The notes beneath the pieces were generated by a model that had not been told where the DNA came from, ran no database searches, and saw nothing but the letters and a program-made list of their open reading frames with translations. Below, in pieces: positions 7,715 through 15,285 of a stretch of 37,946 nucleotides of DNA. The translations under genes and the position numbers were made by a program. How positions within the stretch are numbered: the stretch's first letter is position 1; every line of letters starts with the position of its first letter. Source of the stretch: Chloroflexota bacterium (lineage in GTDB: Bacteria > Chloroflexota > Dehalococcoidia > UBA3495); the NCBI GenBank assembly GCA_022563275.1, contig JADFNR010000016.1, forward strand, positions 1 to 37,946, in the 5' to 3' direction.

Positions 7715-10705
7715 TTACTCTTGCCCTTCGGAGTTCGGTCCTACTAATCCGTGTGTATGGGCATAGCTAGTCGCATCGGTTCGATTTGCAGCGCCTGTTT
7801 TGTTTAGGATGTTGCTTACATGATTGCCCACGGTCTTGATGCTGATGAACAATTCTTGACCGATCTCCCGGTCGGTCTTGCCGTCGCAGATCAACCGCAG
7901 TACCTCCACTTCGCGTTGGGTGAGACCGCTCGGAAAGCGCGGGCTCTTTGGTGGAGCGGTGGCCGCATCTTCCTGGAGTGCCGCCAATCGATCCAACAAT
8001 GCCAGCATCCTCAATTCGGTGGCGATTGACACGGCTTCAGCCTGGAGCGCCGCAGCTTTTTCCTTATCTCCTGGGCCGTTGCGCACTAGCAGAGATTTGG
8101 CATGGTCATGAATGGTCCAGGCCAGTTCAGGTCGGTAGCCGGATTTTCGGCAAAAATCGGAGGCAGCTTGAAAATGGGCGGTCGCTGAGTCCTGGTCTCC
8201 CAAGTTACCGGCCAAAAGTCCTAGACAGCGGTCCACGCTGATGAACCAAAACATATGGCCAGCTAAAGGCTTCAGCGCGGTGTAATACGCGGCGGCGGCC
8301 TCGCTCGGGCCATCCAAAGCGAGCAGTGAGGCTCCAACCTTCGCAAATGTCAGATAGAAGGGATCCGTTGAGTTCGAGGAGATGACGGCCGCCGCAAATT
8401 CATTACCTACGTCACTTTGGCCAGTCTTTCCCAATATGTTATTGGCCAGAGGCAAGGAGAGCGCCAAGAGAGCGTTCGGCGCATTGGCCCCGGATTCGGA
8501 TCGATATCGAAGAGCCTCTTCCTCCAATTGCTCTAGACGATTCTCGGCTTGTTGCCGGTCTCCGGCCTGCGCCTCTAAGATTGCCCGAGCAACTAAAAGG
8601 CGAGGGTCTAGGGGCAATACATCCAACCCGAGTTGGTTCGCTTTCCTGGCCGATTGCCAATCTCCTTGAAGTGACAGCGAAAACGAGATACAAAAATATG
8701 CGGTAGCCAGCCAAAATCGGTCGCGCAATCGCTCTGCCGGCTCCAAAATCGCCGATGCTTGCCGATGCAACTCCACCGAATCGCCCAAGTGGTGGGAGCT
8801 CATAGAAGTATAATATCGAGCCGTGACTTCGCCGAGAGGGTCCAATGCAGAGACGGCCAGGTTGGTGGCCGCAAGGCTGTTTTTCAAGGAATCGTCGAAT
8901 CGGAGGTGGTGCCAATCGATCCGGGCCGAATGATTAAGCGTCTTTATCTCCAGATTGACATTGCCTTTGCGTCTGGCGATGGTGAGAGCACGGACAAAGG
9001 AATCTTGGGCGCTGGGGTAGTCACCATTAGCCACCCCTTGGAAATGTCCAAGGACAGAATGAAGTATTCCGGCTTCCAGGGAATCTTCGTGAACTAGTTC
9101 CAGCGCCCGCGCGATCCGCCTCTGACTCTCATGGTTGTGGTCACCACCTGGAGGGCTCGGAATTTCCGACGCGACCGCCACAGCGCGGGCCGTGTCGCCA
9201 ACCGAGTCGTAATAATCAAAAGCAAGGCCCAGGTTCTGGTGGACTGTCTTCAGTTCGTAGACCGAAACCACGGTGGCTTCGGCACGGCCCAGCCCAAACA
9301 AGGCCTGCGCTTTTTCGCCGTCCATGGAGATCTCGCCTTTGGCGTCTAAGACCCGTGTGAAGTGCCCCAATGCCTGCTCATATTCAAACGAATCAAGGGC
9401 GTATTCCCCGGCGATCAATGAGTACTCGATGACCTTCTCGGGGCTGCCGACCGCACCGGCCTCTGCGAAATGATGGGCAATTTCCGCCGCATGAGCTTCT
9501 CTGTCGCTCTGATGCAGCCGTTCTAACGCCTCCCCGATCGCCGCATGGCACTGCATTTTCCGGGTGGACGAAATCTCCCGGTATACAGCTTGTTGGACTA
9601 GTGCGTGGCTGAACCGGTATCGGCTTGGTCCTTCAGGCGATGGCTCTATCAAACGAACCGCCAGCGCCTCGTCCAGCGATTCGGAAAAGGTATCTTGGGA
9701 TAATTCCGGGTTCAATGTCCGGAGCAATCCAAATTCGAAATCTCTCCCGATGACAGATGCGGTTTCCAATAAGGCCACACAACTCTTTGACAGACCACTT
9801 AGGCTCCGTGCGATTACGTCTCGGACACCTCCGGGAATCCGGTCGGTCCAGTCCAGGTTTCCCGCCAATTGCTCCTTACTGACCGAGCCGACCACTTCTC
9901 CGACGAACAAGGGATTTCCATCCGTCCGTTGGTGGAGGGCAACAACGGCATCTTCTCTAGCCGCGACCCCCGATTTTGACATGATAAGTTCACCCACTTC
10001 TTGGCTGTTCAGGCCGCTAAGGTGGACCCTTGAGAAATTATCCTGGCGCACCAGGCTTCCAAGGGTTTCAGTTAGAGGGTGGCGGCCGGTAATCTCGGTC
10101 TCTCGGTAGGCGCCAATCACAAGGATTCGACTGCCATTGATTTCGTGTACCAGAAACTCGAGAAGGTGCAGCGAAGATTCATCGGCCCAATGTAGGTCAT
10201 CTAACACTAAGACGAGGGGTTGGACCTGGCTCAATTTCTTGAGGAATGCGGTGATAGAAAAGAACAATTGGAACCGGGCCTGCTCCGGCACCGATGCGTG
10301 AGGTCGCTCAAGTCCTTCCAACTTGGTCCGCAATTCAGGGAGAATATCAGCGATATCGGAAGCGCCGGCTCCCATGTCTCTGCGGAGCACATCGGCTTCC
10401 GTTTCGTCTACATATGGGCGAATTAATTGGAGCCATGGCCAATAAGGCGGCGCGCCTGTCCGCTCGTAACACCAACCCGAGAGGACGCGAGCGCCACGTT
10501 GTTCGGATAGGCTGGCAAGCTCTTGGGCCAGGCGGGTCTTGCCGATGCCCGGCTCCCCGGCCAACATGACCATCTGCCCTCTGCCGGCCAGGGCGTCGTC
10601 CAGCGCAGTAGTTAAAACCGCCAACTCTTTTTGGCGGCCGATGAAACCAGATTCCCTAGACTCGTTGCTCGTCAAAGCACGCACCATCGAAACGTTGTTG
10701 GGCAC
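7715..10705 (-). CDS. Large STAND/AAA ATPase transcriptional regulator with C-terminal LuxR HTH
   Basis: A 996-residue regulator of the MalT/LAL type. Near the N-terminus, GxPGxGKT (AGEPGIGKTRLAQEL, about residues 49-63) is the P-loop. LVLVLDDLHWADESSLHLLEF is the Walker B region with the usual DDLHWAD. The middle 500 residues are alpha-helical, tetratricopeptide-like repeats. The final 70 residues are a GerE/LuxR helix-turn-helix (LTQREVEVLRLICDGKTDREI, then ELFISIKTVGNHVSNI). Proteins of this kind bind an unknown inducer through the repeat region, oligomerise with ATP and activate transcription. Start is a GTG at 10705; an ATG six codons later is an alternative, and neither has a clear ribosome site. 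Divergent from the MetE-like gene, a possible target. Confidence 0.88.
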   Translation of the reverse strand: MPNNVSMVRALTSNESRESGFIGRQKELAVLTTALDDALAGRGQMVMLAGEPGIGKTRLAQELASLSEQRGARVLSGWCYERTGAPPYWPWLQLIRPYVDETEADVLRRDMGAGASDIADILPELRTKLEGLERPHASVPEQARFQLFFSITAFLKKLSQVQPLVLVLDDLHWADESSLHLLEFLVHEINGSRILVIGAYRETEITGRHPLTETLGSLVRQDNFSRVHLSGLNSQEVGELIMSKSGVAAREDAVVALHQRTDGNPLFVGEVVGSVSKEQLAGNLDWTDRIPGGVRDVIARSLSGLSKSCVALLETASVIGRDFEFGLLRTLNPELSQDTFSESLDEALAVRLIEPSPEGPSRYRFSHALVQQAVYREISSTRKMQCHAAIGEALERLHQSDREAHAAEIAHHFAEAGAVGSPEKVIEYSLIAGEYALDSFEYEQALGHFTRVLDAKGEISMDGEKAQALFGLGRAEATVVSVYELKTVHQNLGLAFDYYDSVGDTARAVAVASEIPSPPGGDHNHESQRRIARALELVHEDSLEAGILHSVLGHFQGVANGDYPSAQDSFVRALTIARRKGNVNLEIKTLNHSARIDWHHLRFDDSLKNSLAATNLAVSALDPLGEVTARYYTSMSSHHLGDSVELHRQASAILEPAERLRDRFWLATAYFCISFSLSLQGDWQSARKANQLGLDVLPLDPRLLVARAILEAQAGDRQQAENRLEQLEEEALRYRSESGANAPNALLALSLPLANNILGKTGQSDVGNEFAAAVISSNSTDPFYLTFAKVGASLLALDGPSEAAAAYYTALKPLAGHMFWFISVDRCLGLLAGNLGDQDSATAHFQAASDFCRKSGYRPELAWTIHDHAKSLLVRNGPGDKEKAAALQAEAVSIATELRMLALLDRLAALQEDAATAPPKSPRFPSGLTQREVEVLRLICDGKTDREIGQELFISIKTVGNHVSNILNKTGAANRTDATSYAHTHGLVGPNSEGQE

Positions 10706-10935
10706 ATACTACAACGAATCCGTGTACTTCTGCGTCTATCGGATCAGGCGGCCCTACACAGCCAAGCAACGCTACCGGTCTCGATTGACTCCCTCAAATC
10801 GTCAGCCTAACATGGGGCCGCGTCTAAACACGTTAGACTGATAGCCAATCATGTGCGCAAAGCCGGAGCATGATCTTGGCTAAGGGTACGGAATAGTTAT
10901 CCTCACCTATCCCGGCACAAAGGAGGAGAACACCG

Positions 10936-12066
10936 ATGGCAGCTGCATACCGCGCCGAACACATCGGCAGCCTATTGCGCCCAAGGGAATTACTCGAGGC
11001 GCGCGAATCCCATCGTCAGGGGGAGAAAACATCTGAGCAGCTACGGGATATCGAGAACAAGTACATTCTCGACGCTTTGGAATTACAACGGCAGGTGGGC
11101 GTGAGCGTATACAGCGACGGCGAGTACCGGCGGGCCTGGTTTGCCGGCGCGTTTGAAGAGTCATTGGAAGGCATAGTGATTGACCCCGATGCGCCGGCGG
11201 ACTCCCGTTGGCAAGGCCAGGGCCGGGACCAGGCAAATGCCACGGCCGCTGATCTATCACTTACTAAGCGGGCAGTCGGGGCCCGGTTGAAGCAAGTCCG
11301 GAGGCTCACCGCCCACGAGTCAAATTTCCTTAAAGAACATTCCCCTGGACCCTTCAAAATAACCCTGCCAGGCGTAATGACCAGGGCGATCGTATGGTAC
11401 AAGCCTGGGCTGACCGACAAAGTCTACCCAACGCGAGCCGACTTGGTGCAGGATATGGTCGGATTCGTTCAAAGTGAAGTCAAAGCATTGGTTTCCGAGG
11501 GAGTCTCTTATATCCAACTCGACTCTCTTGATTATGTCATCAGGCTGGCCGACCCTCGCAACCGAGAACGGATGGAACAAGCAGGCCAAGACCCAGAGAA
11601 AGAATTAGACGACACCATCGCCGCCGACAACGCCTCACTCAAAGACGCCAGGGGAACTGGGGTCACGGTGGCCCTCCACATGTGCCGAGGCAACAACCGC
11701 AGCTCTTGGATCGCCGAGGGAGGTTACGAGGCCACGGCGGAAAGAGCATTCAACTCTTTGCAGGTAGACCGGTTTTTGCTGGAATACGATACCGAGCGCG
11801 CGGGTGGGTTCGAGCCCCTGCGCTTCATGCCCAGGGATAAGACTGTTGTCCTAGGCCTGATCAGCACCAAAGACCCGGCATTAGAATCGATGGATTCGAT
11901 CCTGCGGAGGATCGATGAGGCGGCGAAATACGTATCGGTCGATCACCTGGCGATAAGCCCCCAATGCGGGTTCGCATCGACCTCTCCAGGAAATCTGCTG
12001 AGCTGGGACGACCAGAGGAAGAAACTTGAACTGGTGGTGGAGGTGGCCGCCAAGGTTTGGGGCTAG
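10936..12066 (+). CDS. MetE C-terminal-like methyltransferase (cobalamin-independent methionine synthase family)
   Basis: A 376-residue stand-alone domain of the UROD/MetE fold. It begins AAYRAEHIGSLLRPRELLEA, a common opening for these short MetE-like proteins. The zinc site appears as HMCRGN (His and Cys, about residues 249-251) and the late Cys in SPQCGFAST (about 347). The substrate loop QLDSLDYVI, and DRFLLEYDTERAGGFEPLRF before the last third, also match. True MetE proteins are about 750 residues with two barrels; short ones act on corrinoid proteins or other methyl donors in several prokaryotes, so the reaction here is uncertain. It has a strong AGGAGGAGA ribosome site and is divergent from the large LuxR-type regulator. 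Confidence 0.82.
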   Translation: MAAAYRAEHIGSLLRPRELLEARESHRQGEKTSEQLRDIENKYILDALELQRQVGVSVYSDGEYRRAWFAGAFEESLEGIVIDPDAPADSRWQGQGRDQANATAADLSLTKRAVGARLKQVRRLTAHESNFLKEHSPGPFKITLPGVMTRAIVWYKPGLTDKVYPTRADLVQDMVGFVQSEVKALVSEGVSYIQLDSLDYVIRLADPRNRERMEQAGQDPEKELDDTIAADNASLKDARGTGVTVALHMCRGNNRSSWIAEGGYEATAERAFNSLQVDRFLLEYDTERAGGFEPLRFMPRDKTVVLGLISTKDPALESMDSILRRIDEAAKYVSVDHLAISPQCGFASTSPGNLLSWDDQRKKLELVVEVAAKVWG

Positions 12067-12106
12067 GGGGAGAGGCCGGCAGGCAAATCCCGGACGGCAA
12101 CGACCT

Positions 12107-12189
12107 AAGCCCCGGCGCCGGGGAGGTAACGATGGTGGACCTGGACCCGCGGACTGGGGTCTCCTTCCGTCAGGTGAAGATCAACTAGG
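12107..12189 (+). pseudogene. 3'-end remnant of an SbcD-like gene
   Basis: These 83 bases match 7584-7666, the last codons of the intact SbcD-like gene plus its stop, without gaps and with six mismatches by my count (about 93% identity). The frame would end GAGEVTMVDLDPRTGVSFRQ, then VKIN and stop. Nothing upstream in 12067-12106 is recognisable as more of the gene. It therefore looks like a scar of duplication or recombination. Its TAG overlaps the TAG of the convergent seleno-MerB gene. Confidence 0.75.
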
Positions 12190-13048
12190 GCCGGCCTCGC
12201 CGAATAGCCTCGATCTCTTCCGATGCCAGCATCCATGTGCCCGGCTCCGGCAGCACTCCGCCGTTCCACTCCCTTAAGTGCTCTTCCGACTGGAAGAGGT
12301 TGTTCTGGCCTCAAGTTCCGCCTCTATGAACGACGGCCTCCACCGGCGACACCCCGACGAGGTCCCCTTTTATGGCTTCCAGATGGATGCGTTCGGTGCA
12401 ATGCGCACAGGCGTCGTCCAGCTTGATGTGGTGTTCACGGTATTGGCTGTTGACCAACAGCAGGAAGTCGATGGCTCAAGGAATGCCGAACCGCTCATCA
12501 TTGTCAACCAACGTCACGGTATGGAACGAAAAGCCCAAGCCGTCAAGAAACCTTCCGTGGTCTTCGGCCAGGGTGTAGGTATCGGCGGGTTGGCCGTCAG
12601 AGAGAATCAAGAAGCCGAGCCGGGCCAACATTCGAATCCCGTTGGCCGTTTCTTCGGGCCCAACGCCAACGGCGGCTGCGATATCGGCCGGCGATGGCAG
12701 ACCTGAGCCGGTTCTTTGGCGGAATAAGACCAACCGGGCCGTCAGCTTTTCGCTGTCGGTTAGCAGTATGGAGGCCCGGTCCCAGGCGCCGACCTGATCT
12801 CGCCAATGATGGGTGAGTGCTTCGCTTTGCTCTTCAGTCATCGGGCCGATGGCCGAATTGACTGCCTGTATTTTTTCCGGGGCTTCCAACGTGCTGTGCC
12901 ACAGCGCGTCCATGTGGTTCGCCAGATCCCATCTATGTTCCAGGTTGTCGGCAAACCCGAGCCGGCGCATGGCCTGGGGAACGGTGGTGATGCGAAGCCC
13001 CGACGCCCAATCGTTGATCAGTAATCTTTCGATCGCCATTTCGTCCAT
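12185..13048 (-). CDS. MerB-like organomercurial/organometal lyase, predicted selenoprotein with two Sec (TGA) residues
   Basis: The frame runs 288 codons from ATG 13048 (GGAGAG six bases upstream) to TAG 12187-12185, interrupted only by TGA at 12478-12476 (residue 191) and 12313-12311 (residue 246). Residues 100-165 look like the winged-helix domain found N-terminally in MerB. TGA-191 sits in RFGIP-U-AID, where MerB has the catalytic Cys96-Ala-Leu-Asp99. TGA-246 sits in GGT-U-GQNNLFQSEEHLREW, aligning with Cys159 of FCCHVHFFAS. So both catalytic cysteines would be selenocysteine and Asp99 is kept. Between them is DDACAHCTERIHL with a CxxC. MerB cleaves carbon-mercury bonds by protonolysis. 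Each TGA is followed by a SECIS-like hairpin. It lies 43 bases after the GDCCVxC gene, itself behind a Cys-type merB. A pseudogene is the alternative, but is made unlikely by the positions of the TGAs. Confidence 0.85.
12281..12298 (-). promoter_or_regulatory. SECIS-like hairpin after the second TGA of seleno-MerB
   Basis: In the mRNA the hairpin is CUCUUCC, loop AGUC, GGAAGAG: a perfect 7-bp stem. The loop begins 19 nt after the UGA. In E. coli fdhF the loop GU that SelB reads lies at a nearly equal distance, 20-21 nt past the UGA; here it is at 21-22. Confidence 0.7.
12446..12461 (-). promoter_or_regulatory. SECIS-like hairpin after the first TGA of seleno-MerB
   Basis: In the mRNA the hairpin is GCUGUU, loop GGUC, AACAGC: a perfect 6-bp stem whose loop starts 20 nt after the UGA. 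The loop sequence GGUC also occurs in the E. coli fdhF SECIS loop. Confidence 0.7.
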
Positions 13049-13091
13049 AGTCCACTCTCCGCGTATCTAGCCGCAGCGGTTGCCGCTTCGC

Positions 13092-13292
13092 CTAGGACAG
13101 GTCCACTTGTTTCATTGGGCACTTGGTGCTGGCGTAAGAGCAAAAGACACAACAGTCTTCGTCTTTGGGCCTCAACATAGTCTTGCAATTTTCGCATTCG
13201 TAGAAGAACTGGCAGGCATCCGATGGCATTTCCGCGGTCTGAGCGCGCCCGCAGTTTGGACAGGTCAACGTTGCTTTTGTGATTGTTTTCAT
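13092..13292 (-). CDS. GDCCVxC-type cysteine-rich small protein
   Basis: A 66-residue protein with ten cysteines. The N-terminal half has paired CPNC and CENC motifs separated by a short strand, likely a zinc ribbon. The C-terminal half carries DEDCCVFCSYASTKCP, close to the GDCCVxCSYG signature of the GDCCVxC-domain stress-response family often seen in mercury-resistance loci. The usual first Gly is Glu here. It sits between merB (28-base gap) and the seleno-MerB gene (43-base gap) on the same strand, so it probably binds or shuttles thiophilic metal within this cluster. Function is inferred from context and family; the biochemistry of the family is not established to my knowledge. Confidence 0.8.
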   Translation of the reverse strand: MKTITKATLTCPNCGRAQTAEMPSDACQFFYECENCKTMLRPKDEDCCVFCSYASTKCPMKQVDLS

Positions 13293-13320
13293 GATGGGTT
13301 ACACCTACTTTCCTGGACTG

Positions 13321-14007
13321 TTATTTGGCATACTGGCGGAGATTGGAGAAAACCAATCGTCCCAACTCGTACGCGTCCCTCACCGGCAGAATCGCGATAT
13401 TGGTCTTGCCTTCTGCCCATTCTGACGCTTCTTCCAGGGACGAGAAGAAGAAAACCTGATGGCAGAAATTGCCCCAGATCGCCTCGACCGTAGACATATC
13501 GTGAATCTTGGGGTCGATGGTCGCGATGGAGACTACCGCGCCCTCTGGACTCGAGGATTCGACCTCGTCCGGCGTAACCGCCAGGCGGATGGTCGTGCCG
13601 CTGACCGGTGACTCGGATTCGATCTGGACCGTTTCTCCCAGCATGGCCGGCAGGAACAGGGTGTCCCAGGCACACCAGGTCCTGAAGGCGGCTCCGTTGA
13701 TGGTCAATCTGTGGGCCCACTCCTGGTTCAATGACAGCCCGAGCAGCCCGATGATATTGTCGTCGGAGTCCCGCTCGGTGATCTGCCGTAGGAACTCACC
13801 GGCAGCTTCGAATGACATCCCCACTTCTGAGGCGGCCTTGGTAGTCATCTCTTTGGTGACCGGCCGGCCTTGACCCAGGATGCGCCACATCTTGATCAGA
13901 AGGCGGGAGTTTTGGTCTCCGAACTGGGGTGGAATTCCGGCGTCGTTAAGGTTTTTCGCAATCTCTTCGACGCTCAGGTTAATGCTTTCCGATCTTGTGC
14001 TGGACAT
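13321..14007 (-). CDS. merB: Organomercurial lyase (alkylmercury lyase), Cys type
   Basis: A 228-residue protein of normal MerB length. The N-terminal 90 residues form the winged-helix part (SVEEIAKNLNDAGIPPQF ... GRPVTKEMTTKAASEVGMS). The catalytic core has FRTWCAWDTLFLPAMLG (Cys96 and Asp99 of E. coli MerB) and WGNFCHQVFFFSSLEEASEW (Cys159), and IRLAVTPDEV between them. All three catalytic residues are present and encoded normally. The enzyme would protonolyse carbon-mercury bonds, releasing Hg(II); no merA reductase or mer transporter lies in this window. Ribosome site GGAGAGAAG precedes the ATG. First gene of a three-gene minus-strand run with the GDCCVxC protein and the seleno-MerB. Confidence 0.93.
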   Translation of the reverse strand: MSSTRSESINLSVEEIAKNLNDAGIPPQFGDQNSRLLIKMWRILGQGRPVTKEMTTKAASEVGMSFEAAGEFLRQITERDSDDNIIGLLGLSLNQEWAHRLTINGAAFRTWCAWDTLFLPAMLGETVQIESESPVSGTTIRLAVTPDEVESSSPEGAVVSIATIDPKIHDMSTVEAIWGNFCHQVFFFSSLEEASEWAEGKTNIAILPVRDAYELGRLVFSNLRQYAK

Positions 14008-14019
14008 CTTCTCTCCATT

Positions 14020-14056
14020 TGCCCTGAGTGAGCCTCAGGAATCTTGTTGCGGTGGG
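14020..14056 (-). repeat. Repeat-family fragment and hairpin in the merB leader
   Basis: The leader of merB contains CCTGAG-GCTCA-CTCAGG (minus strand), a perfect 6-bp hairpin just upstream of the ribosome site. The plus-strand stretch GAGCCTCAGGAATCTTGTTGC resembles the TAGCCGAGGAATCTCGTTGC portion of the 33874 and 34054 repeats. It may be a decayed copy that now forms part of the leader. No MerR-type operator was recognised. Confidence 0.4.
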
Positions 14057-14123
14057 TCTATCAGCTAAAGGTTACCGGGCTGAACCGGGCCGGACATCCG
14101 CGTAACCACTCAAATCCGGCAAC

Positions 14124-14145
14124 AAAAAAGGGCGCGGTTGCGCCC
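14124..14145 (-). terminator. Rho-independent terminator of the pseudo-hydrolase/LuxR gene
   Basis: GGGCGC (14130-14135), loop, GCGCCC (14140-14145); on the minus strand the stem is followed by TTTTTT (14129-14124). It separates the 14184-15248 gene from the merB operon, which must therefore have its own promoter in 14008-14123. Confidence 0.85.
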
Positions 14146-14183
14146 CCGAATGGCGGGAAACACCCAGGCCGTCTACGTGTGGT

Positions 14184-15248
14184 CTACAAGATACCTTGCC
14201 GCAGAGCGAAGACCGTGGCGTCGGCTCGCCCCCGTGCGCCAATCTTGGAATAGATATTGCCGATGTGACGCTCCACGGTCCTGATGCTCAAGACCAACTC
14301 TTGGGCGACCTCGTTGTTCGTCTTGCCGCCGGCCACCATCCGCAGGACCTCGATCTCCCGGCCGGTCAGGCCAGCCGGCGGGGCCTTATCAGGATTCGGT
14401 GGGTCGTTGAGTTCTACCTTCGGACCGGTCATCATTGTTGGGGTCTCGGAGCTGAGAAATTGGCGAAGGGAGTGAATCACCGCTTCGGTATCGCCCAGGT
14501 ACGGCGCCGTCGACTCGCCGCTCAGGACGGTTAACCGGGCCTTGGGGATGCGTGAGGCCAGGTTCCTGGCGGCTTCCGCTGGGATCCAAGATATGTCCGG
14601 CCGGCTGAAAACCAAAGTGGGAGCTTCAACCTGAGGCAGCATCGCTGAGACATCGAATTCCCTCACCGCATCCAGGGCGGCCCTGATGACTTCAGGGGAG
14701 ACGCTCTCCCGCAGGTACTCCGCGGCTAAGCGTCCGGCCTCTCCTTCAGACCATCCCAAACACATTTGGGCGCAGGTTTCGGTCATCAGCTGCCAATCGT
14801 GGTCCAGCAATCCCCGCCAGGCGTCTAGCCTGGGAGAAAGTATCTCGGTCCCCTTGGACCAGGTGCACCACAAGACGAGACTTGACACCCGGTCCGGATT
14901 GGATGCCGCGTAGGCTACGGCCACCGGCCCGGCGTTGGCGGCGCCGAATAATATGAACCGTTGGAGACCCAGGGATTCGATCACCGCCTCCAGGTCGAGG
15001 ATCTGCGCCGCCAAAGAATGGTCATAGACTTCCCGGTCCGAGAACCCGGTACCCCGGACATCGTACCGGACCAACATCCGGTTTTCCGCCAAGCGTTCGT
15101 ACCACCGGACACATGCGGGCAGTTGCAGCAACTCCACGTGGCACCAGGGAGAGCCGGCCATGTACACCAGAGGCTCTCCAGTCCCCAGCGTCCACAGTGC
15201 GATTCCAACCCCATCGGCGGTCCTGGCGTATCGGATGGGCGCATCCAT
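14184..15248 (-). CDS. Alpha/beta-hydrolase-fold sensor fused to LuxR-type HTH (likely pseudo-enzyme)
   Basis: A 354-residue fusion. Residues 1-265 form an alpha/beta hydrolase (YARTADGVGIALWTLG, YDVRGTGFSDRE, then LFGAANAGPVAVAYAA). The last 65 residues are a LuxR/GerE helix-turn-helix (GLTGREIEVLRMVAGGKTNNE, then SIRTVERHIGNIYSKIGAR). The nucleophile elbow reads G-A-A-N-A-G rather than G-x-S-x-G, so the catalytic Ser is missing. The late His position (GESTAPYLGD) also lacks the usual His. I infer a ligand-sensing domain rather than an enzyme. The gene ends at a clear terminator. Its targets are unknown; the neighbouring GMC oxidoreductase and merB operon are on the same strand. Confidence 0.85.
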   Translation of the reverse strand: MDAPIRYARTADGVGIALWTLGTGEPLVYMAGSPWCHVELLQLPACVRWYERLAENRMLVRYDVRGTGFSDREVYDHSLAAQILDLEAVIESLGLQRFILFGAANAGPVAVAYAASNPDRVSSLVLWCTWSKGTEILSPRLDAWRGLLDHDWQLMTETCAQMCLGWSEGEAGRLAAEYLRESVSPEVIRAALDAVREFDVSAMLPQVEAPTLVFSRPDISWIPAEAARNLASRIPKARLTVLSGESTAPYLGDTEAVIHSLRQFLSSETPTMMTGPKVELNDPPNPDKAPPAGLTGREIEVLRMVAGGKTNNEVAQELVLSIRTVERHIGNIYSKIGARGRADATVFALRQGIL

Positions 15249-15285
15249 GTTTCACATTATGGGATTGGGCAGGGTCGGGTTCAAG

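Noticed and set aside
12105..12314. A 69-residue minus-strand frame downstream of the truncated MerB-like gene
   Set aside because: It is a different frame from the through-translated MerB reading; the TGA-read-through frame gives the conserved MerB C-terminus instead.
12185..13048. Seleno-MerB as a simple pseudogene
   Set aside because: The only two interruptions are TGA, both fall on catalytic Cys positions, the frame is otherwise intact and each TGA has a matching hairpin.
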